Assembly: GCA_013399115.1 (NCBI GenBank)
Contig: VXAA01000614.1
Coordinates: 80,550 to 144,549, forward strand
DNA: 64,000 nt
Direction: 5' to 3'
DNA from: Anseranas semipalmata
Lineage: Eukaryota > Chordata > Aves > Anseriformes > Anseranatidae
Each line of letters starts with the position of its first letter. The first letter of the stretch is position 1. A program made the translations under genes and the position numbers. The notes under the pieces are model-generated. The model had not been told where the DNA came from and did not search any database. It saw only the letters and a list, made by a program, of their open reading frames with translations. Below are positions 24,606 through 36,139 of this stretch, in pieces.

Positions 24606-27035
24606 CTGTAAGGAAGAAGTGGAGAGGTCAAGAAAAAGTAGGAGATAAATATCTGAACCATTAAGCATCTGATGTATTATTCTGGATCTCTGTCAACTCA
24701 TGCAAGCACTAGATTATTAGCAACTGGTCTGTGAAGTCTGTTTTGACTTAGCCTTTCAAAAATTCGTCGTGTCTTCTGAATATTTGTTGCCATTCCAAGT
24801 TTATTCCAGACATCCCTGAAATTCAGTACCTGTAGGACTTGATGTGAATTTTACTTCTAGGAAGGATGTGCCCTGGGGCATCCCTGGCAAACTCATTTGA
24901 TAGTAAAACAGGCTGCAAGCCAAACTGAGCTCCCATTTAAGCTACCTATGTTTGGCTTATGTTTAACAGATTTACTTGGAGTGGGGTTGGGGCTTTTTGA
25001 TTTGTTTTGTTTTACTGACAAAAACAGCATGCCTAATCATCTATACCGTGATGTGATTTAAATGACAAAATTCTTAGCACTTGGAAGTCTCTATGCAATT
25101 CATTAGTCTGCAAACACTCCTAGTTTGCAGGTTGGAAAAAATAGATTTATATGGCCATACTGGTAATCTGTCCCTTTCTTAATCCATTTTCCTTCATTTT
25201 TGAACTTTTTGATTAATACCCGTCAGTCATGGAAGAGGAGTGAAACTACATGGTCATTAACCTCCTGCATGTTTCCTTCAAATGGGTAGCTGAAGAGAGC
25301 AGAGATCCCAGCTTCCAGTGATCATGGAAACTAAATTTTGCAGAGATGATAATTCTAAATAGGTTATGTCGCTTGTCTTATTTGTTAATTAAAACGTAAA
25401 TATTGTCAACTACAGTTTGACAGATGCTTATGTTTCTAAATGAAAGATCTTATTTTTTTTTCTTAAAGCTTAAACTTAAAATCTTTCAGATCCCTCAGAA
25501 TGTGTACATTTTTGAACACCAAGCTGACCTTTGGGTATACAAGTATAAGGAGTACAATCTGTAGATTTCTCACATGAATTGGGTAAAATGTGATCTTTGA
25601 CTTTAGGTGAAAATTGCATTGGGTGTCTGGTAACTTAACTGGTTACATTAGACAAAGCTGTCCTCATGGAAAGTGCCAGTTGTGTGAGACAGCGTGTTTG
25701 CTGCGGTGATTTGCAAGACTCAGCAGATTTCTGTTCTCTTAGGTAGGTATATTGTCCAGGTCTTTATGCCCCTTATGACTTGAAGACCATATAATGCTTT
25801 GTCCCCAGTTTGAGACGTGGAATATTTTAATGTGAACAGAATATAAAGGTTTGCACAATATATTTAAAATAGTGTAATCTAAGACTTAATATTTGTTCTT
25901 TAATTCTGAATATATAGTTTGCTTCTGCCAGTCTCATTTTTCAGTCATGTCTGACCTGGCCAGCCCTAAAGGAAAAGCGGCAATGAGCAAACTAACCCAA
26001 GGCATATTTTTTAAAAAATAATGTATATATGTATGTGTATATATATATAAAAATATAAGAAAGCAATAATGAAAGCAGGGTATTTCCTTGGCATTAATGA
26101 TTGGCTGGGGTTAAGCCTGCAGCATCGTATTCCCATCTGGTCCTAATCCTTAGGAAATACCCTGCACTTCAAATATTACTGCTTTGCCATGAATTCAGCA
26201 CACTCCTGATGGCAATTTACAGAGAGTTGATTATATAGTACATACATAAGATAGTATCTAATTATTTTTAGTGCAAGTATGCTTTATATACTCCTAAATA
26301 CTCCTGCAGTTTCACATGTTGGTATCACAAAACTTTGAAGTATCTACACTTGAACACTGGTCATGAAAAAGTTAAGATTCTGCAGTTCTGTTTGATTTTT
26401 AAAAAGGGAACAATTAATTTTGTAGTGCAAATTACAAGTCCGAACATACTAAAAAGGAAATACAGGTTGATGAATATTAAACCTTTCATCAATGTTTAAT
26501 GTGCAGGCATGCCTCAATAACTTTTTAACATATCTTGCTATTTTTTTGGTGAAATCTTAGTATTTTGTATTTGTATTCACTGTCTACATTAAAACTACAG
26601 AAAAATCAGACACCTAGCTGCAGTATTGTGGTGCTTAAAATCATGTTCTGAATATGGAAACACTTTAGTTTGCAATGCATCCCAGTTTTTCACCTACCTA
26701 AGGTAACTAAATTCTGCTTCTTTAAAAGTACCTATAATTTGTCTGGATAGTGTTGCTTCGCACCATGTTTACGCCCTTTGGAATTTAGATGCCCCTATGT
26801 GAGGCCCCTGATAGCTTGATTCAGCTGACATTCTCAACATGCTCCTCATTCCTGTCATTATTTAATATTATATCAGTTAATATCATTTCATTGTTTTAAT
26901 TAATCAGGAACATTATTTAATTTCTTCACCTAAGAGAGCTGTTAGGTACTCAGAAGCCTAATTTACACTCTGCATCCCAGCACTGAGTTTACAGTCTGTC
27001 ATATAAGATGGAATATGTATGAAAGAGGCACTTAC
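24606..27035 (-). other. FBN2: FBN2 intron 56
   Basis: 2.43 kb with no coding exon. It contains a (TA)-rich patch near 26020-26060 and an imperfect hairpin at 26075-26165. Confidence 0.9.
26075..26165. repeat. Imperfect 91-nt hairpin / inverted repeat
   Basis: The arms GCAGGGTATTTCCT (26075-26088) and AGGAAATACCCTGC (26152-26165) are perfect reverse complements over 14 bases. Pairing resumes with mismatches inward (ATTA at 26093-26096 with TAAT at 26144-26147). It may be a small palindromic transposon remnant, a structured RNA or pre-miRNA-like hairpin, or chance. I recognise no known family. Confidence 0.55.
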
Positions 27036-27161
27036 CAAGACAGTCGATGCCTGATGGGCTTGACAGGAATCCTTCATTACATTCACATCGGTAGCTCCCA
27101 ATAACATTCATGCAGCGACCATTTTCACAGATACCTGGCTTTGTACGGCATTCATTTTCAT
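27036..27161 (-). CDS. FBN2: FBN2 exon 56: cbEGF36
   Basis: The 126-base exon has acceptor TAAAG and donor G|GTAAGT. It encodes [17 protein letters not shown] through SPSGIDCL, a cbEGF immediately before TB7. Intron 55 (27162-28519) holds a short (GTTT)n run at about 28459-28480 and no other recognised element. Confidence 0.96.
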
Positions 27162-28519
27162 CTTTACAAAAATACCAAATGCCCAAGTATGTAGCAGGTT
27201 AGTGTTACAAGAAAATGTATCAGACTTACAGAATGTATTCAGCATTTTGCATATTTGCAAGAAGCGGAAAATCAACAGCTGATTAAGCGTGAGAAAGACT
27301 ATTCTAGTAATGATATCCTATTCCATGCCTTACATTCTGCATCTAGAATGAAGGCTTTAGTCCTTCAATGTTCTTTGCAAGTTATAACAAGAAGCAGAAA
27401 AAACTTACAGCAGATGAAGTTCTATCCTTAACTCTTACTTGGCAAGTAACTTTTAAATAAAATTGGAACACATGCATGCTTTGTGTAACAAATTTTCACT
27501 TTGTAATCATTAAGGTGTCTCTGAGTAAGTTTAACCTCTTTCTGCAGTTACTGTTCAGTCAGCACATCATTTCCCTGAAATAGTTTACAATCCCAGTGTA
27601 TTTTCTTCCATAGCTGATGGCTTAGAAACTGTAAGCAATTAAATACCTCTATAGATGTTTAAAATATAACTGAAGAAAAAACTTAGGTCATTTAAAGGCA
27701 GTATTAAATGGGGAAAAAGGCAAAATTCATGTTAATACAGTTTATTTCCCCTGAATAAATTCATCAGGCTCTGTAAAGGAGAGAGGTCATTCTACTGTTG
27801 AGGGAACACTGTTCTGAAATGTTTTCATTTAAAGCAATCACTGAAATGTATGTTTATTATTTTTTTTTAATCTGAGCCAATGATAGCCTCAGTTACTTCC
27901 GTCCAAAGAGAACTTTGGAATGGTCTTGTGTTTTTTACCATCAGAGAAGTCTAATTTGCCAAAATGTAGCTATCATTTCACTCTCAACCAATTGCAAAAA
28001 TAATGGAGGGAAGCTGTTTGCTTACATGAAGGTTGGAGAATTATTTTTAAGTATGGCAGTTACCACACCTCTTGTTCTTCATGGTTTTTATATGCTGTTT
28101 CAGAATCTCACAGTTCTAATTCTTTAAGGAACTGCCACATTATTTATAAACAGTATTAATGCTGAAGGAAGTTTAACTTTTTATTTACAGTACCTACTCA
28201 TCAGATGAGGTCTCTTTTGTCCTCAAAAGAGGCTACTTAATGCTTTAAATCTAACAAGCATCTGAAAAACTTCCGGATTCTGTTGCCCAACAAAAGAAAC
28301 AAAACCAGAGTTTTTCTTCTGAAACTTCCTAGTCCTTTAGGTAAGGCTCAAACCTTGAAACAAAAAGTAAATTTAAGATGTTGGGCACTATCAGCTATCT
28401 TAAGTGTCCTTTATGAATTGCTCTTTTCGAGTTTACTATATACACATACGGAAGATTGTTTGTTTGTTTGTTTGTTTGTTGAAATTGCAGTAATGTTTCC
28501 TTCCTTTTCTAAGCTTTAC

Positions 28520-28651
28520 CTGTGCAGCCTTCTCCATCAGGTCTCCGGGTCATTCCAGGAGGACAAATGCACATGAAGGTACCAATCAAGTTTTTGCACA
28601 TCATACCTCTTGATTCGCAGTCATGGAGACCTTCAGCACATTCATCTAGAT
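28520..28651 (-). CDS. FBN2: FBN2 exon 55: cbEGF35
   Basis: The 132-base exon, the longest single-cbEGF exon here, has acceptor TACAG and donor G|GTAAAG. It encodes [19 protein letters not shown] through RRPDGEGCT, with six cysteines. Intron 54 (28652-29058, 407 bases) shows nothing recognised. Confidence 0.96.
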
Positions 28652-29058
28652 CTGTAAAAATATATTTATTTTGGATTTGAACATCCTTCCAGTAGCTTCA
28701 GTTACTGAAGACAACCAGCATTTTCTCATTAAAAAGGACATCCAGACTTTCCTAACAAACAAGAACTGAAAAAAATCTGAGAGCTGTGCTTAACTGCAGT
28801 TGTCAAAGTAATCTTTGTGAGCTGTTAAAGATGAACTTCACCATCTTGATATTCTTGTCTTTACATTCCCCAGCAAGGATACACAAAGCACTAGACACCG
28901 GTCTTATGTGAGTTTTGAAGGAATAAATCATCATCTGCCGGGCTGTTTGCTAAATTTCACTGAGAGGATGAATGCAAGATGCACAGAAATATTTGGAGTA
29001 TGCTATGGCCAGCACAGGGTGATGGAAGGTGGGGAGAAGTTCACATTTCAGTCATTAC

Positions 29059-29181
29059 CTTTGCACATCTTTTGGTCTTCTCTTAGTTCATAGCCGACCG
29101 GACAGGTGCATTCATAGAAACCGTAAGTATTGATACAACGAAAAGCACACAGCAAGGGATTCTGAGCACACTCATTTATAT
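29059..29181 (-). CDS. FBN2: FBN2 exon 54: cbEGF34
   Basis: The 123-base exon has acceptor TTCAG and donor G|GTAATG. It encodes [16 protein letters not shown] through REDQKMCK, with the cbEGF motifs intact. The 5' flanking intron 53 carries a long (GGAAA)n tract 380 bases from the acceptor. Confidence 0.96.
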
Positions 29182-29560
29182 CTGAACAGAAAGGAATAAA
29201 ACCATCATTCTCCACTAAGTTTTAAAATAATCACTCAGAAGTTTTTATACCTGTACTTGTATATATATGCATTGTCAGCTAAAAACTATCAGAAATGTAA
29301 TATAATTCAAACCGGAAACTTGTGGATGTTTGGTTTTGAGTAGTCAGAGAAAACTGAACAAAGGTCTGAGTAAAAATAGTGACAAAATTAATATGGAACT
29401 AGAACTTAAAATGACAGGCTGGGACAGTTCTATTTTAGATTTCTATTACATGAATTTTTTTTTACTGTATTTCTGTGTGATGACAGACATCAGCTTTTTT
29501 TCAACTATAAGAAAATAAATTCTTGCTTTGGAAAGGAAACTAATTATGATTCATAAAAAA

Positions 29561-29655
29561 GGAAAGGAAAGGAAAGGAAAGGAAAGGAAAGGAAAGGAAA
29601 GGAAAGGAAAGGAAAGGAAAGGAAAGGAAAGGAAAGGAAAGGAAAGGAAAGGAAA
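29561..29655. repeat. (GGAAA)19 pentanucleotide repeat in intron 53
   Basis: Nineteen uninterrupted GGAAA units on the plus strand, reading TTTCC on the FBN2 sense strand. The perfect copies suggest a length-polymorphic locus. Confidence 0.97.
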
Positions 29656-29749
29656 AAAGATCCTGATAAGGATCTGATGAGAATAGAATGGTTGTACATA
29701 AATACCACACTATGAAAAATAAGAGGTACTCAATGAAACTAATAGAGGA

Positions 29750-30090
29750 TTAGCTTAAAATAGATGAAAGAAAATACTTCTCTAAGTTGTGAGAGTAGTG
29801 AACTTCTGCATCTTGCTGCCACAAGGGGCTGTGGATGCAGATGGTATCAGTAAGTTGAAGACAGTACTGGACAGATTCTTGGACAACAGATCCATAAATG
29901 GATACTAAACCCACTCTGCAGGGACACATCCTCCAGTCCACATCATATTTTCCCTACATGCACAATTCTTGCGAGGAGTGAGCTGCTGAAAGTTGTTAGT
30001 CATGCTTGTATGCTGGCCTGAATTAGCATTTCAACTGTGAGGGATGAAATAAAGGACTAGATGGACCAGTGGTCTGACTTCAGTTTATTG
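29750..30090 (+). mobile_element. Old, degraded CR1-like 3' end in FBN2 intron 53
   Basis: The plus strand shows a decayed LINE 3' end. It has a region like the CR1 coding end (CTGCCACAAGGGGCTGTGGA ... CTGGACAGATTCTTGGACAA), and near its 3' end ACTAGATGGACCAGTGGTCTGAC, typical of older CR1/L3-type copies. It is antisense to FBN2. Boundaries are approximate. Confidence 0.65.
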
Positions 30091-30482
30091 CATTCAATGT
30101 AATTCACTTGTTACTATAACTGTGATGAGTGGGTCAGTTCATAATTGAGCTGCCTCACTTACAAAAAATGGTCTGCAAATTCAGGCATTTTTGCAGTGGT
30201 TAGCTATAATGTTTGTGAGCCTATTTTGGGGGCCCAACAGTTATCATCATCTTTTTTCTCTCCAGAAAACAGCTGAATAGCATAACAAAGACAACGTGTG
30301 ATTTCAGAAGCCCTGTGATAAACTAAAAATACTTCTTAAATCAATTCATGACTTGTTTTCCCGATGAGATATTTCAATCAGAGAACCTTTTTCCCTCCTG
30401 GTTATTACAGCACCAACAACATAGTTAATAAAGTAATTTAATGGACAGAAACTAAAGGAAAAAAAAGTAGAAGACAAATTAC

Positions 30483-30602
30483 CTTCACAATTCATCATCG
30501 GGCCTGGCTCAAATCCATCATGACAGTTGCATTCAAAACTGCCAATCACATTAGTGCATGTACCGTTTCCACAGGGGTTGCCAATTGAACATTCATCAGT
30601 AT
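30483..30602 (-). CDS. FBN2: FBN2 exon 53: cbEGF33
   Basis: The 120-base exon has acceptor TACAG and donor G|GTAATT. It encodes [16 protein letters not shown] through PGPMMNCE and contains an NGT sequon. Intron 52 on its 5' side is only 106 bases (30603-30708), the shortest in the window. Confidence 0.96.
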
Positions 30603-30708
30603 CTGTATATAATGAGTAAATGTAAGCTGAAGAGAACTGTGACACATTACAAATTGTATTTTAAATTCAAGTGCTATAATTCTTAGCATTTATGAAACAG
30701 GGACACAC

Positions 30709-30834
30709 CAATACAATGTACTCCTGTGAAATCTAAGTTGTATCCCATTGGGCACTCGCAGCGGAAGGATCCATCAGTGTTGATGCAGTGACCATTTGAG
30801 CAAATCCCTGGGCTTTCAAGGCATTCGTTAACAT
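30709..30834 (-). CDS. FBN2: FBN2 exon 52: cbEGF32
   Basis: The 126-base exon has acceptor TTTAG and donor G|GTGTGT, a non-optimal donor. It encodes [17 protein letters not shown] through DFTGVHCI, the first cbEGF after TB6. Intron 51 is 270 bases. Confidence 0.96.
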
Positions 30835-31104
30835 CTAAAAGGTAGGAAGATATTAGTAATCACTGATGTGTTTTTGTATCAAGTCTTAATAAAGCATTTT
30901 TAAAAAACAAAGTGCCCCATTCTCTTGGTCTCTACCCATGCATTTTCAAAGGTAATCTCTTTTCTGTCTCATAACAGTCCACATTTATTAAAAGTCGGCC
31001 TCTTGTCACCTGTGGTCCGTGGGGAGTAAGCCATCATATACTTCAATATCCAAGCCTAGTTTTAAATATAAACTTTTTGAATTGTGAGGAAGAAGCATAC
31101 CTAC

Positions 31105-31170
31105 CTTCACGTGTATCATCAATTCCAGGAATAGTCCCATGACCATATGGACACAGGTCCTGAAAAGCAA
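31105..31170 (-). CDS. FBN2: FBN2 exon 51: second part of TB6
   Basis: A 66-base exon, too short to stand out as an open frame. Acceptor CCACAG, donor G|GTAGGT. It encodes [16 protein letters not shown] through DDTRE and supplies the eighth cysteine of TB6. Phase 1 at both ends joins it to exons 50 and 52. Intron 50 (31171-31797) holds no recognised element. Confidence 0.95.
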
Positions 31171-31797
31171 CTGTGGAGGTACATTTAAAAAAAAGAAAGA
31201 AAAGAGCTAGTGAGAGAAAGAGAACCATGATAAATCGCTAAACCTGTACAAAACCAGGTATCTTCTATACCACGTTTTTCAAAACTCAGCTGTTTAAATC
31301 ATGGCCATGATGTTGTCTTGCCAGATGCAAAAGCACTGCTGTCTTTAGGGCAGGGTACCAGCACTAGAACGTACTGAGATTCTGCGTGCACATGCTTGGT
31401 GCCTTCGTCTGTCTGCATTTGGAAGTTGGAGAAAACCAAAAACTGAAAACTGCCAATTACTTCAGGGATCCTCAGCACTGTCCCATTTTACTCTTCTGCT
31501 TATCCTAAAGCAAATTAGATCCATCTGGATAGATATACCATCTATGATCCTATGGTACAGTTGGAGGCTACTAGTTAATTTCTCTACAGAGCCAAAACAG
31601 TAACTCAGGATTTCTGTTTTTCTTTAGTTTCTTCTATTTAATTTTGTTCCTTTTGATCACTTCAAAATGATTCTAGACAAGGCTGTAAGAGAGAATGCCA
31701 AACAGATCCCTCCTTCTATTAATAAAAAAGGTACAACTTGAATGTGCTTTTCCTTTTCTCCCACCTAAGAAGTCTTTACTTTAATCTTGATGTGTAC

Positions 31798-31950
31798 CTT
31801 CTTCTTCCTTCGGGCAGAGCTCACAAGGATCACCCCATCCTTCTCCTGGCATTTTACTGCAGCAACACTTTGCCTTTGTGGTATTGAAAGCCTTTGGCAC
31901 TGAGCACTTCCCATTCTCAAAATTAGTGAAACAGAAGCTCTGGCGGGTAT
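31798..31950 (-). CDS. FBN2: FBN2 exon 50: first part of TB6
   Basis: The 153-base exon has acceptor TTTTAG and donor G|GTACAC. It encodes [32 protein letters not shown] and PCELCPKEE. This gives seven of the eight TB cysteines with the CCC triplet, and the eighth comes from exon 51. Intron 49 is 236 bases. Confidence 0.96.
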
Positions 31951-32186
31951 CTAAAAAAGAAAATACAGTTATGTGGAGCTAGCACCTCCTACCTGGTTAA
32001 ACAATGCGTCTAGCCCTGAAAGGAATGATGTTAGGCCTGTATTTTTCATATTATTTTGAAAGCACTTTCCAACTTTCATAAGGTTAAAGTCTGGAACAGG
32101 CCTCCCAAGGTCCCTTTTTACCTTTTTCACAGAGTATCTGTTATCTGTTAGAATCAGCTATTACCTTCCTTAATCGTTAAACTTAC

Positions 32187-32312
32187 CAAAACATCTCCGT
32201 CCATTATCAGACAGCACAAAACCAGTAGGACAAATGCACTGGAAACCTCCTGGAGAGTTTGTACAAGAGCCAAAGAGACAGATGTTGGGGTCCTCATTGC
32301 ACTCATTAATAT
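32187..32312 (-). CDS. FBN2: FBN2 exon 49: cbEGF31
   Basis: The 126-base exon has acceptor TATAG and donor G|GTAAGT. It encodes [17 protein letters not shown] through SDNGRRCF, a complete cbEGF ahead of TB6. Confidence 0.96.
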
Positions 32313-35300
32313 CTATAAAATTTATGAGAAAAAGTTCATTATAATGCCATTGACCATGAATTCATTGGTTAAAAAAGATCATTTATTTAATAATTTAAGT
32401 TCAACCAGAGGTGCACCTCCAATAAAGCAGCCGAGAGATAAAACAGGCTGAAGGCTCCACTAACTCTTTCAAATTAGAGTGTTTCACTGACATTCCCTTT
32501 CCTTTCCAAATAATGTTATCTGTTCTTTGTCATATTTATAACAAACTTCAAATAAATGCTTTCAGACTGAAACAGAGAAGTAGATATAAGAAAAATATTT
32601 TCCCATCAACATAAAACATCCAAAGATGAAATTTAAAACAATCTGTATGTTGGGGATTCTTTGGGATAAAAAGTATTTTTTTCCACGTTGATTGACTGAC
32701 CCTTGAACTGAAACTATAGACAGAGGGAGGACTATGGGACACAGATTTATATTTACCAGTTTTCCACGACTGCTTTTGATAAGTTATTTATAAACCGTTT
32801 CTGTTTAATTAGAAACTATAGCTCTATAGCTATGCCTACTCAAATGATTTTTTAATAAAGATCTTTTTATAGTTATTAAAAACTTAAAGCAAAGCACTAC
32901 TTAATATAAGTTACAAATGTCAGTAAAATTGTGCAGTTGAAATAGTATCAAGCTGCATATCCTGCATCTATATAGACAAAGAGTAAGAAAAGTAGTACAT
33001 CAATAGACCTTTACTTTTTTATTTTATTTTTTAACCAATATTTTACCTTATTATGTTCTGCAAATGCTGTCAGAATAAATAAGCCTCTTTGGTAAAGTAA
33101 TTTTAAAAGATAATTATAATTTAATAAATTCTAAGGTGTATTTTAAAATTCTTCAAAGCTATACCAGCAGTACTACACCTCCTGAGTCTTTTAGTAATGG
33201 ATTTTAGAAGAAATATGATAGAGACCTGTGGCTGTATAAACATTCTACAATTATATTCACACTGATCTTAATCACTGCATAGGCAGGAATGGGTATTCTC
33301 TATGAAAGAAAGCTTCATGGATGCTGAGTCACAAATTTGTAGCATCATTTTTCCTGATACTTGTTGGACTCTGTACTATACTGAATCTCAGAAAACCGAC
33401 CTGTGTTCAGCAGATAAGGCAACCAGGGAAAAACAGTCTTTTGCACAGGAAAAGATAAGTAGAATTAAGGGAGGAGTCAGGTAGGAACAGGTCCTGTTGA
33501 TGTTACATCCAAAAAATGTTACCTTGAGTCCACTTTTCAGAAGCTACTTCAGAAGCTAGAAGGTATCACACATGAACAAACCACTGTAGCATAAGCAGCA
33601 TGTGACCAAACTCCATGGTAGCTTCCCATGGACAAGCTCTTACTATGTGAAGCGTTTCGAGACAGCTTATTTCATTGAAGAAAAGTAATCAATTTCCCAG
33701 TTAGCATGACAGTTGTTAATATACAAAGCTCGGCAATTGAGCTGCATTAGTGTGATTGAAAAACTTCTCTTTTGAAGTTCTGATTTTTACTGTAAGGAAT
33801 GGCTTGGGACTAACGAAGAAACACTTTTTGTGGCCATGATGGACAGGCTAAGCAAACAATGGAAGAAATGCCTCTTCCCCTCATCCTCCACAAAATAAAA
33901 GAGAATACATTAAATGGGTAGGTGAAAACTAAGAATTTTTATGTGACTCCCACCTGTTTTTATTTCTCCTGCACAGAATCACTGTGAGCTCAAGAAGTAA
34001 TCTAACTGTACCCAACTTTCCCATTACAGACAGTAGTGAATTCTTATAAAGATGTCTGCATATAAGATCAATAGAGAGCAATGGGGAACATCATAGTTTC
34101 AAGAGCTGTCAGATTATTAATCAAAGTAGTACTACAATCACATGATTATCTAGGCATTTTCTAGTAATGTTGTCTCCAAATCTTCTGGACACATGACAGA
34201 ATGAAGAATGCAATTAAGTCCCTTTTACTGGGCAAAAATCTATTTGGCAGTCACGGATGTTGTCAAAAACATCAAGACTTCTCTCAGGATACTATAGTGG
34301 TCATAAACAGTGATGTTCCAGGAAAACCAAAAGCTTTCATTTTAAATTCATGATTTTACAACGGTGATTTGAATGAATCTCAAACACAATTGCGAATATA
34401 TGGGAGCAGCAGCTGCCAAAAGAAACCATAAAGTTGGCAGGCAAACCAAATGTTATGGTATGATACAACAGAATGAGAAAGCTCTGGGGCTCAGAATATA
34501 TATCTTATTGTTCAAGACAAAAATTCAAAAAGGTTCCTATGGTCTATAGTCTTTGTGCACTCAGGAGGTTAGGTTGATATAGGCCAAATCATTAAGTGCT
34601 TGCCAGTCTTTTTGTCACGGCATACAACGACAAACAGCTCATTTATTATTGTGGGTTATTTTGATGAGTGTGTCTGGGGGTGTCACACCAGCTAACCTCA
34701 GTAATTGAAGCTGAGAACCAGGTTTCTTTATGTAGTCACAGTGGAGAGGCAGGTGCTTACTCTGTTCTCTGACTGAGCAGCAACCTAAGGCCCCTAGGTT
34801 AGCTGCCAAAAACTAGCTGTGTGTACCTTTCTTGCCAGGTGCCCCCCATAGTATATTTAGATGTCAAATACATTCACAGCACTCCTGTGCTTTGGTCTGC
34901 TTGTAACTTGGATTTATTTCTCATTCTCTGCCACTCCCAATCTTAATTCACTATGCGACGCTCAGCTCCTGAATTATGTTCAAATGAGATTTCTATGAGC
35001 AAACAAGAACATGCAAACTGACGAAAGGTCTGTTGTACTCTCCTGCCCCTGTGAATCTCAGCACTTAAGAGACATTATACGAAACACCAAATCAGAAAAC
35101 AATATTAGAATAAACCAATTTAAGCAATTGTCCCCATAAACTACAAAATTTTATCAAGATTTTTAAACTCCATAGCCCCATGAAACCAGAGGTTCTTTCA
35201 TGCATCGATTGCCAATAATTATCATTTTTGTAAACATTATATAAATTCAGTACACAGGTTGGTTTATCAATGATATTTGAAAAAAAAAAAGGGTTCATGA

Positions 35301-35585
35301 AAGATAGAACGTCATTTTTTTGAAAAGTAAAACCAAGTATTTTTCAGTTTGCATGAATGAAGAAATGACTGTACAAAACATAGTATAATACAGTACAAGA
35401 TGATATCTTGTCTTCCAGTTTTAAAACCTCTTCCTGAAGACTTTAACTACTTATTCCCTGTCCCCAAGATTTGAAGGATAAAATTTACAATCATCAGTAT
35501 GTACAACTGCTTTGAAGCCAATTAGACCCAGATACTTCTTCTAATTTTTAAATTATTTAGAAGCAATGATTACAACTTGCCTTAC
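32313..35585 (-). other. FBN2: FBN2 intron 48
   Basis: 3.27 kb without exon or recognised transposon. A 34640-34860 stretch is slightly more GC-rich and contains a small palindrome (AACCTA ... TAGGTT), but I could not assign it. Confidence 0.85.
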
Positions 35586-35705
35586 CAATACAACTTTCAC
35601 TCTTCACTTCATATCCTGGTGGACAGATGCATCTGAATGATCCTTCTAAATTCTGACAGGTACCAGGGGAGCATGAACCAGGTAGTGCCACACACTCATT
35701 AGTAT
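35586..35705 (-). CDS. FBN2: FBN2 exon 48: cbEGF30
   Basis: The 120-base exon has acceptor CTAAG and donor G|GTAAGG. It encodes [17 protein letters not shown] through EVKSESCI, with an intact six-cysteine pattern. Intron 47 is 305 bases with nothing recognised. Confidence 0.96.
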
Positions 35706-36010
35706 CTTAGGAGAGTAGATGGAATCAGGAAAGGTTTAGAATCATGTAATTCTTAACAGCATTGTTCTTGCATTACAAAACCGTGTTATTCATTAAAAAG
35801 ATGGTAGGGTACTTTTCTAATTTTCTGTTTCTAAGGCATTTAAATGCACAAAGATCACAGTTACTTCTATTGTGTTACGTTAAAGTCACTGTCATTTTTT
35901 TAAATTATTTTTAGATACTCAGACTGTGAGCCCTTCCTCTACATAGGAGTTAATAGCTGTATTATTTCAGCTCAGCAGTACTGAACGTCTCTGTGTGGTA
36001 TCATACACAC

Positions 36011-36139
36011 CTACGCAATTCTTGCCATCTAGAGTAAGTTCATATCCTTCATTACATAAACACTTGAAGGAACCAATTTCATTGAAACACCGTCCATTTC
36101 TGCACACCTGACCAAAGAAGGAACTGCACTCATCGATAT
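36011..36139 (-). CDS. FBN2: FBN2 exon 47: cbEGF29
   Basis: The 129-base exon has acceptor TATAG and donor G|GTGTGT. It encodes [18 protein letters not shown] through LDGKNCV, a canonical cbEGF. Intron 46 (36140-38109) holds no recognised element apart from small palindromes near 36691-36730. Confidence 0.96.
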
